From: Verrucomicrobiales bacterium
GTDB taxonomy: Bacteria; Verrucomicrobiota; Verrucomicrobiia; Limisphaerales; UBA1096
NCBI GenBank assembly: GCA_002721375.1
Contig: PBKH01000010.1
Span: forward strand, 30,541 to 36,640
Reading direction: 5' to 3'
Length of the DNA stretch: 6,100 nucleotides
The notes under the pieces are model-generated. The model worked only from the letters and a program-made list of their open reading frames with translations. It ran no database searches and was not told the DNA's origin. Position numbers and translations under genes: made by a program. How positions within the stretch are numbered: the stretch's first letter is position 1; each line of letters opens with the position of its first letter. Of this stretch, positions 1 through 4,644 are shown in pieces.

Positions 1-99
1 GGCCGTAAAGTGATCCAACTCATTCCCCAGAATGGATTCGAGATTCTGCTCTACCTCTTCTCCGCCAGCGCTGGCCTTCGCTTAATTTTTTTCTAGGCA
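1..99. other. Left-edge stretch with no supportable gene
   Basis: This stretch lies past the stop codon of the minus-strand SDR gene. It holds a perfect 12-bp palindrome at 64-75 (GCCAGCGCTGGC) and a T-run at about 86-92. The plus strand is open in frame 1 from the window edge to a TAG at 94-96, which could be the last 31 codons of a gene entering from the left. The minus strand has an ATG at 21-23 followed by seven codons (MSWITLR) before the edge, which could be the start of a gene downstream of the SDR gene. Neither reading can be supported from this little sequence. Confidence 0.3.
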
Positions 100-873
100 C
101 TATTGTGCGGTCCAACCGCCATCGACGCTGAGCATGGCACCTGTGGTGTAGCTTGCGGCATCGCTGGCGAGATAGATCGCCGCTCCCTGAATCTCCTTTA
201 ATTCGCCCCAGCGCTTGAGGGCGGTCGCTCCCACGATGAATTTTTTCCCTTCCTCGGTATCGGCGATTGGCACGTTCATCGGTGTCAAAAATGGTCCGGG
301 ACAAATTGCATTGACGATGATGCCGCTACCGGCCAGTTCCAATGCCATAGCACGGGTCAACTGCACCACACCTCCCTTGCTGGTTGCATACGGGGTCCGA
401 TTCGGAATCGCCACTAGGCCAAGCGCACTAGCCATGTTAACAATGCGGCCGTAACCGCGATCCTTCATGTGCGGCAACAAAGCACGGCACGCGAGCCAGA
501 TTCCGTCGACGTTGATGCGCTGCACCTCAGAGAATTGATCGTAGCTTAATTCCTCGATCGACCCACGCGTGTTGATGCCAGCACTATTGATGAGAATATC
601 TACTTGGCCAAGCGCGTCGATCGCTGTTGCAGCCATTTCCTCCATTTCAGACGGGTTCGAGACGTCCGCTGCAAAGCCAAGCGCTTTGCAGCGATACTCA
701 TCTGCGATCTTGGTCGCGGTCGCGTTGGCCTCTGCTTGGTTGCGGCTGACCAGCATCAGGTTGGCACCTGCGCTTGCAAGGCCGTCCGCCATGGCCTTGC
801 CCAACCCCTTTGACCCGCCGGTAATTACCGCGGTTTTTCCACTCAAATCGAATAGTTTAATTCCCGGAAGCAT
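100..873 (-). CDS. SDR family NAD(P)-dependent oxidoreductase
   Basis: This is a complete classical short-chain dehydrogenase/reductase of 257 aa, a usual length for the family, and probably a soluble cytoplasmic enzyme. The Rossmann cofactor motif TGGSKGLG is at residues 18-25. NSAG (a variant of NNAG) is at 96-99, with the structural Asn in INVDG at 121. The catalytic Ser is S149, and the YxxxK pair is Y162/K166 in [11 protein letters not shown] follows at 192-194, and the C-terminal DGGW is typical. An Arg at 44, just after the second beta strand, hints at NADP(H) preference; this is inference. The overall look resembles the gluconate 5-dehydrogenase / 3-oxoacyl-ACP reductase-like SDRs, but the substrate cannot be read from sequence. 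The ATG at 871-873 places the Rossmann motif at the normal distance from the N-terminus, and no clear Shine-Dalgarno precedes it. No partner gene is visible in the window. It diverges from the tRNA fragment at 1011. Confidence 0.93.
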   Translation of the reverse strand: MLPGIKLFDLSGKTAVITGGSKGLGKAMADGLASAGANLMLVSRNQAEANATATKIADEYRCKALGFAADVSNPSEMEEMAATAIDALGQVDILINSAGINTRGSIEELSYDQFSEVQRINVDGIWLACRALLPHMKDRGYGRIVNMASALGLVAIPNRTPYATSKGGVVQLTRAMALELAGSGIIVNAICPGPFLTPMNVPIADTEEGKKFIVGATALKRWGELKEIQGAAIYLASDAASYTTGAMLSVDGGWTAQ

Positions 874-917
874 GATTCAATAAATATTCGTGCTCGCAGA
901 TACTGCCGCCCCAACTT

Positions 918-931
918 CGCTTGGCCAAGCG
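918..931. promoter_or_regulatory. Perfect 14-bp palindrome upstream of the SDR gene
   Basis: CGCTTGGCCAAGCG is fully self-complementary and lies 44 bp before the SDR start codon. On the minus strand its central TTGGCC (923-928) could act as a weak -35 element. It would pair with a weak -10-like CAGTAT (900-905) at 17-bp spacing, so a bound repressor would cover the promoter. A palindromic operator is inferred from symmetry and position alone. GGCCAAGC-type words also occur by chance in the neighbouring coding sequence (for example around 606-613), which lowers confidence. Confidence 0.25.
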
Positions 932-1010
932 CGGCTTGCGAACGATCGACTGCTGGGTGCAATGAGCCACACCGCAAGTCGGCAACCGTTAGCCCAATGT
1001 CTTAAATGAT

Positions 1011-1049
1011 GCCGGTGTGGTGGAATTGGTAGACACAAGGGGTTTAAAA
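1011..1049 (+). pseudogene. 5' half of tRNA-Leu(UAA), truncated after the anticodon loop
   Basis: Positions 1011-1036 are identical to the first 26 nt of the intact tRNA-Leu at 3651. The match continues to 1049 with three differences, at 1037, 1042 and 1043 (36 of 39 identical). Acceptor 5' strand, D-arm, anticodon-stem 5' strand (AGGGG) and loop (TTTAAAA, anticodon TAA at 1045-1047) are all present. From 1050 the sequence diverges. No CCCCT or TCCCT closes the anticodon stem, and there is no T-arm that pairs and no acceptor 3' strand or CCA. It cannot fold as a tRNA. It is best read as the chromosomal 5' half left behind when an element inserted at the anticodon loop. Its A at 1037 followed by AGGGG also looks like a normal tRNA-Leu 5' half. 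Confidence 0.85.
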
Positions 1050-1334
1050 AAGCGCTGGGAACGATTTCATCGCCTTTCAAACCCGTTCATCAAGACACGC
1101 TAAATTTTTCTATTTAGGTAGTTAACTAGTAGAAACCTCAATTACTTAATGTTTTTATTATTTTCAAAAACATGTCACAAATCAGAGGCAACCTTAGCAC
1201 GCTTTTTTGATTTTTTTAGTGAAGGGGTGAGGGTCTGAAGATATAAGGGAGGCTTTGATTGGGTATGGATTTGAGCTTTCAAAAATCCTGCAAAGGGCGA
1301 AAGTCCCCGCGAATCATGGTTCTAATGAGGAACA
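1050..1334. other. AT-rich leader between tRNA fragment and TIR gene
   Basis: No well-supported gene lies here. The stretch 1090-1230 is strongly AT-rich compared with the flanking chromosome. It holds two inverted repeats. CTAAAT/ATTTAG at 1100-1105 and 1112-1117 has a 6-nt loop. ATGTTTTT/AAAAACAT at 1149-1156 and 1166-1173 has a 9-nt loop. T-runs follow at 1203-1208 and 1211-1217. Near the gene, GGGCGAAAGTCCC at about 1297-1309 can form a short stem with a GAAA tetraloop, and GAATCATGGTTC lies just after it. This is probably the promoter and 5' untranslated region of the TIR gene; I could not find a convincing -35/-10 pair. Confidence 0.45.
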
Positions 1335-1345
1335 ATGAGTGCTGA
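1265..1345 (+). CDS. Possible 26-codon leader ORF overlapping the TIR start
   Basis: A short reading frame begins at ATG 1265-1267 and ends at TGA 1343-1345. Upstream is a strong Shine-Dalgarno-like AAGGGAGG (1245-1252), with a 12-nt spacer, longer than ideal. The peptide would be basic in its middle (QKSCKGRKSPR). It overlaps the first 11 nt of the TIR gene in another frame, so a ribosome ending here would stop within 8 nt of the TIR start codon. That arrangement suits translational coupling. It has no recognisable family and may be a chance ORF. Confidence 0.22.
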   Translation: MDLSFQKSCKGRKSPRIMVLMRNNEC

Positions 1346-3614
1346 AGTCTTTGTCAGTTATTCTAGCCAGGACCACGCGCAGGTTAGCAAAATAATCGAC
1401 CGACTGCGTAAAGCCGGCGTATCGGTGTGGATGGACGAGGGAGGGATTGACGCCGCCACACTATGGTCTGAGGCAATCGTTGAGGCCATCAACGACTGCA
1501 AGCTCCTCATGATGATGGTCTCCAGACATTCGACCGATTCGGCCAATGTGGTCAAGGAGGTAATGCTGGCCTCGGAATCCAGCAAAACCATCCTGCCGGT
1601 CTACCTCGAGCCCGCAGATATTCCCACTCGTCTGAAATACCAACTCACCGGCATTCAACACTCGGAGGCTTTTGCACTGACGCCGGACGCACTGCTCGAA
1701 GAGTTGCTAAAAGGCTTGGCGAAGAACGGGGTAGCAGTGCCGGGCTATGAAAACGTCAAGTCTACCGCGCCGGCTTCATCCACCCACAAGCGCAGGCGCA
1801 ACCAGCCGGTTAATTGGAAAGCCCCTGCATTCGTCGGCGCAGTTCTTTTCGCGATTGGCCTGCTGATCGGCGCAAATTTCGGAAGCGACTCAACTCCACC
1901 GCAATCGATCGACCGAACGATCGACCATGCCACACGCCTAGCCATCAACTTGCCTGATAACTTGAACATACTTGCGGGAGCCGACAATCCGTACCTCTGG
2001 TCGATCGGATCGGTTGTCGAGATATCACCGAATGGCAGACACATCGCTTACTATTCAATTTCGAACAAAGTTCATACTTTAAACTATGTTGACTTAAGCA
2101 ACTATGAGGGAACAAAAAAAATCGTGGAATCATTTTCCTTAAAAGGCATTTTATTTTCTCCCAACAGCAAATGGATCGCATTTTTCGATAAAGGCAAAAT
2201 AAAGAAAGTTCTATTGGATACAAAAGAAGTTGCAATTGTAGGCGAAACGAGAGTTCCAGATTACGGGTACTGGGCCGAAGATGGATATATATATTTCGTG
2301 CATTCACTCGGTCGAAAATTATCCCGCATTAAAGATGTTGGAGGAACGCCTGAACTTCTCCATGAGGGCCCCCATCAGGAAGGAGCAACGCTCGGAAAAC
2401 CGTTCGTGTTGAAAGATGGCCGGGGAGTTCTCATGACCTTTCCCGGAAAAGGCATCAACCGTAACTATGCCCCAATCAATCACTTGGATCTCAAGACCAA
2501 AAAAATCAAGGATTTGGGGGTGACCGGAATCTGGCCGTATTACCATGAGGCGGGATATCTACTGTTTGCAAAAAACGGGAATATCTGGGCTGCGCCACTT
2601 GATTTAGATAGTTTAAGCGTTTCAGCCGACCCTGTTCCTCTAATCAAGGGAGTGGGTATGTACGCCCATTGGGAAACAGCTCAATATTCTTTATCAAACT
2701 CGGGCGCGATTGTTTATCTGGAAGGCAGAGATGAGTCACTCGGTATTCCAGCTTGGGTAAATTCAGAAGGAGAGATCGAAAAAACGACCATGCCAGAACA
2801 ATTTTATGGTATTTCCGACATCTCACCTGATGGCAAAAAACTCGCAATTCAAGTTGCTGCGGAAAAGGATGATATCTGGATTTATGATACCGAAACTTGG
2901 AGTGGCTCCAAATTGACTACCGACGGTAGCAACGGTTGGCCTATGTGGTCGAAGGATGGTGAAAGCGTGGTATTCGTTTCACGCACGCTCGAAGAGGAAG
3001 CCTGGGGGTTATATTCAAAAAAGATTAACGCGATTGGTGCTCCCCGAATGATATGGGAGCCAAGTAATGGAGTCATGGCAACAAGTTGGCATCCAACGGA
3101 GGATAAGTTGGCGATGAACTTCGAATCTGATATTTGGTTCATCAACAATCCCCTCACCGATCCAAAAGGAATCAAGTTTGCCGGCGAAAAACATCTCGAA
3201 TGGGTGGGAATGTTTTCACCCAATGGAAACTGGATCGCCTACGACATTGACCAAAGTGGTAGCTACAGCCAAGTTGTCCATTCGCTAAATGATACCAATC
3301 AGCTCTACCAAGTAGGAACCAAGGATAGTGGGAACGGCCTTTGGTCCTCAAAAGGAGATGCTCTATACTTTATCCAAGGTTATGGAAGTATAGTCCGGGC
3401 AGAGTTTGATCCTGAATCAAGCAATAATCCCGTCGGTAAAATTAAGGAACTATTTTACGTCAAATTGATCGACAACCCGGGCAGTTCCTACGACATACAC
3501 CCCACCGAGGAAAAGTTCTTATTGATTGTGCCCAAGACTCCCTTTAAAAAAGTTCGAGAGATTCGTGTTCTCTTAAACATCGAAAACGAACTGAGGGGGC
3601 TTTTCCAAAAGTAG
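1335..3614 (+). CDS. TIR-domain, single-pass membrane protein with C-terminal PD40/TolB-like beta-propeller
   Basis: This 759-aa protein starts with a bacterial TIR domain (about residues 3-135). It opens with EVFVSYSSQDH and has W44 in LWSEAI. NVVKEVMLA carries E75, which aligns with the catalytic Glu of NAD-cleaving TIRs such as SARM1. ILPVYLE follows. A basic stretch HKRRR (151-155) precedes one membrane helix (about 163-183), predicting N-in topology with a large outside domain. Residues ~220-735 hold PD40-like strands: EISPNGRHIAYY, LFSPNSKWIAFF, DISPDGKKLAI, MWSKDGESVVFV, SWHPTEDKLAM, MFSPNGNWIAYD, LWSSKGDALYF and DIHPTEEKFLL. The end, REIRVLLNIENEL, recalls the tail of kinase-PD40 and CadC-type PD40 proteins. 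The only Cys is C55, in the TIR part, consistent with an extracytoplasmic propeller. An in-frame TGA at 1326-1328 makes ATG 1335 the earliest start; GAGGA at 1327-1331 is a closely spaced ribosome site. Base composition drops near 2040. Role inferred: an envelope sensor that triggers a cytoplasmic TIR effector, perhaps in defence or stress signalling. Fold assignment is strong; NADase activity, ligand and role are unproven. Confidence 0.9.
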   Translation: MSAEVFVSYSSQDHAQVSKIIDRLRKAGVSVWMDEGGIDAATLWSEAIVEAINDCKLLMMMVSRHSTDSANVVKEVMLASESSKTILPVYLEPADIPTRLKYQLTGIQHSEAFALTPDALLEELLKGLAKNGVAVPGYENVKSTAPASSTHKRRRNQPVNWKAPAFVGAVLFAIGLLIGANFGSDSTPPQSIDRTIDHATRLAINLPDNLNILAGADNPYLWSIGSVVEISPNGRHIAYYSISNKVHTLNYVDLSNYEGTKKIVESFSLKGILFSPNSKWIAFFDKGKIKKVLLDTKEVAIVGETRVPDYGYWAEDGYIYFVHSLGRKLSRIKDVGGTPELLHEGPHQEGATLGKPFVLKDGRGVLMTFPGKGINRNYAPINHLDLKTKKIKDLGVTGIWPYYHEAGYLLFAKNGNIWAAPLDLDSLSVSADPVPLIKGVGMYAHWETAQYSLSNSGAIVYLEGRDESLGIPAWVNSEGEIEKTTMPEQFYGISDISPDGKKLAIQVAAEKDDIWIYDTETWSGSKLTTDGSNGWPMWSKDGESVVFVSRTLEEEAWGLYSKKINAIGAPRMIWEPSNGVMATSWHPTEDKLAMNFESDIWFINNPLTDPKGIKFAGEKHLEWVGMFSPNGNWIAYDIDQSGSYSQVVHSLNDTNQLYQVGTKDSGNGLWSSKGDALYFIQGYGSIVRAEFDPESSNNPVGKIKELFYVKLIDNPGSSYDIHPTEEKFLLIVPKTPFKKVREIRVLLNIENELRGLFQK

Positions 3615-3650
3615 CTGTTTTTTACAGCAGCGTTTTCGACCATCAATAAA

Positions 3651-3689
3651 GCCGGTGTGGTGGAATTGGTAGACACGAGGGACTTAAAA
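3651..3689 (+). repeat. Right copy of 39-nt direct repeat (putative attR core)
   Basis: This is the 5' half of the intact tRNA-Leu, matching 1011-1049 at 36 of 39 positions. The match breaks at the base after the anticodon loop. The three differences are at 3677 (G versus A), 3682 (A versus G) and 3683 (C versus T). The change at 3682 turns a G-U pair with T3690 into an A-U pair, so both versions are compatible with the retained 3' half. This pattern fits a functional half brought in by an element rather than random decay. Confidence 0.8.
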
Positions 3690-3737
3690 TCCCTTTCCCG
3701 CGAGGGAGTGCCGGTTCGAGTCCGGCCACCGGTACCA
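3651..3737 (+). tRNA. tRNA-Leu (anticodon UAA)
   Basis: This is a complete 87-nt class II tRNA. Acceptor strands GCCGGTG (3651-3657) and CACCGGT (3727-3733) pair throughout, the first pair being G-U. The anticodon stem is AGGGA/TCCCT with loop CTTAAAA and anticodon TAA at 3685-3687. The long variable arm TCCC-GCGA-GGGA (3696-3707) is the leucine-type arm. The T-arm is GCCGG-TTCGAGT-CCGGC (3710-3726). Discriminator A3734 and an encoded CCA end the gene. It reads UUA leucine codons. It begins 36 nt after the TIR stop codon with no obvious promoter of its own in that gap, so it may depend on read-through from the TIR transcript. Its first 39 nt are repeated at 1011-1049. Confidence 0.97.
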
Positions 3738-3788
3738 ATAATTAAACCATTAAAGTGGTCCGTTTCTTTCTGGGTCACCAAGTTTAGG

Positions 3789-3811
3789 CTCGATTATTAC
3801 GAGTGTTTTTT
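3789..3811 (+). terminator. Possible intrinsic terminator after tRNA-Leu
   Basis: A short hairpin CTCG/CGAG (3789-3792 with 3800-3803, 7-nt loop) is followed after two bases by six Ts (3806-3811). The stem is only four base pairs, so termination would be weak. Its place between the tRNA and terC fits ending of the tRNA transcript. Confidence 0.3.
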
Positions 3812-3833
3812 AGTAAAAGACCGCTAATTCGTT

Positions 3834-4622
3834 ATGGCCATCGTCGAACTTGTCATGACATTGGGAATGCTTGTGCTGCTGCAGGCGGTTCTAGGATTTG
3901 ATAATCTGCTTTATATCTCGCTTGAGTCGAAACGTGCCCCAGAGCCGCAGCAGTCGTCTGTTCGTAAATGGGGCATTGGCATTGCGGTAGGCTTGCGGGT
4001 CGTGCTGTTGTTTTTGCTGATTAAGATGATCAGCGCGTTTGAGGCTATTTGGTTTACAATTTCTTGGGAGGGCGTCTTTGAGGGGGCGTTTAATCTCCAT
4101 AGCATCATTGTTCTGGTGGGGGGGGTGTTCATTCTATACACGGCGATGAAGGAGATTTTTCATATGATCGCTGTTGAGGATTTTCTATCAGAAGCAAAGC
4201 GAGATAGTTCTTCGGCCAAGTCTGTTGTGGCAAAGATTGTGTTCATGAACGCTGTGTTTTCGTTTGATTCGATTTTGAGTGCCATCGCGCTGGTGAATGA
4301 TCCAAACGAAGACTACTGGATCATGGGTTTAGCTATTTTATCGGGCGGAGCCATGATGATTTGGCTTGCTGATGGGGTTTCAACCTTTCTTCAAAAGAAT
4401 CGCATGTATGAGGTCCTCGGATTATTCATCCTTTTTGTCGTAGGCATCATGTTGTTGACGGAAGGGGGGCATCTTTCGGGTATGAAGTTATTTGGCAGTG
4501 AAATCCATGCCATGAGCAAAACGACTTTTTACTTTGTAATCACAGTCTTAGTCCTGACTGAGGTCGTGCAAAGTCGTTACAAGAGAAAACTACTTCTAAA
4601 GCAGCAAGCGCAGCAAAAGTGA
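3834..4622 (+). CDS. TerC family integral membrane protein
   Basis: This is a 262-aa, strongly hydrophobic protein with about seven membrane helices (approximate residues 4-26, 46-68, 87-106, 132-153, 163-181, 191-208 and 231-248). The paired acidic membrane motifs of the TerC family are visible: LGFDNLLYIS at 20-29 and NAVFSFDSILSAI at 139-151, whose Asp residues lie inside the helices, and LTEGGH at 208-213. TerC proteins are inner-membrane proteins linked to tellurite resistance and, for several homologues, to metal-ion (notably manganese) export. The substrate here cannot be read. No other ter genes lie in the window, so a tellurite role is not supported by context. ATG 3834 is the natural start and has no clear Shine-Dalgarno. 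A run of eight Gs (4128-4135) lies in the third membrane segment. The gene converges on the flavoenzyme gene with 17 bp between their stop codons. Confidence 0.9.
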   Translation: MAIVELVMTLGMLVLLQAVLGFDNLLYISLESKRAPEPQQSSVRKWGIGIAVGLRVVLLFLLIKMISAFEAIWFTISWEGVFEGAFNLHSIIVLVGGVFILYTAMKEIFHMIAVEDFLSEAKRDSSSAKSVVAKIVFMNAVFSFDSILSAIALVNDPNEDYWIMGLAILSGGAMMIWLADGVSTFLQKNRMYEVLGLFILFVVGIMLLTEGGHLSGMKLFGSEIHAMSKTTFYFVITVLVLTEVVQSRYKRKLLLKQQAQQK

Positions 4623-4628
4623 TCCGTT

Positions 4629-4644
4629 CCTGATTTGACTCAGG
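4629..4644. terminator. Small hairpin between convergent stop codons
   Basis: CCTGA (4629-4633) and TCAGG (4640-4644) form a perfect 5-bp stem with a 6-nt loop, in the 17-bp gap between terC and the convergent flavoenzyme gene and overlapping the latter's stop codon. It could act as a modest bidirectional terminator, but no long T-run follows on either strand. Confidence 0.25.

Larger units (their letters stand above)
1011..3689 (+). mobile_element. Putative small integrase-less genomic island in tRNA-Leu carrying a TIR gene
   Basis: Two direct copies of the tRNA-Leu 5' half (1011-1049 and 3651-3689) bracket a unit of 2,640 bp. The only sizeable gene inside is the TIR-propeller gene. Deleting 1050-3689 would join AGGGG-TTTAAAA on the left to TCCCT on the right. 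That gives a closed anticodon stem (four Watson-Crick pairs and one G-U) followed by the intact variable arm, T-arm and acceptor, so the repeats behave like attL and attR with a core ending in the anticodon loop. Tyrosine recombinases are known to use tRNA genes, including anticodon-loop crossover sites, but most rebuild the 3' half, whereas here the 5' half is duplicated. There is no integrase, excisionase or transposase in the interval. Mobilisation in trans, decay of a larger island, or tRNA duplication with gene insertion are all possible. Confidence 0.6.

Noticed and set aside
20..304. Minus-strand 94-codon frame rich in Arg
   Set aside because: It overlaps the well-supported SDR gene in another frame and has the Arg-rich, low-complexity look of a shadow reading.
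1050..1090. Possibility that the left tRNA copy continues to a full tRNA, with TTTCAAACCCG as a T-loop
   Set aside because: The anticodon stem cannot close, the bases around the apparent T-loop do not pair as a T-stem, and no acceptor 3' strand or CCA follows.
1297..1334. Riboswitch in the TIR leader
   Set aside because: There is only a short stem with a GAAA tetraloop and an imperfect palindrome. No known riboswitch core could be recognised.
3614..3628. GCTGT/ACAGC hairpin overlapping the TIR stop codon as a terminator
   Set aside because: The stem is only 5 bp and is followed by AGCGTTTT rather than a direct T-run, so termination is not supported.
3488..3781. Minus-strand reading frame of 97 codons spanning the tRNA, with a TRTGTPSRERDFKS-like segment
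   Set aside because: This is the familiar false protein produced by translating the antisense strand of a tRNA-Leu gene. It also overlaps the 3' end of the TIR gene.
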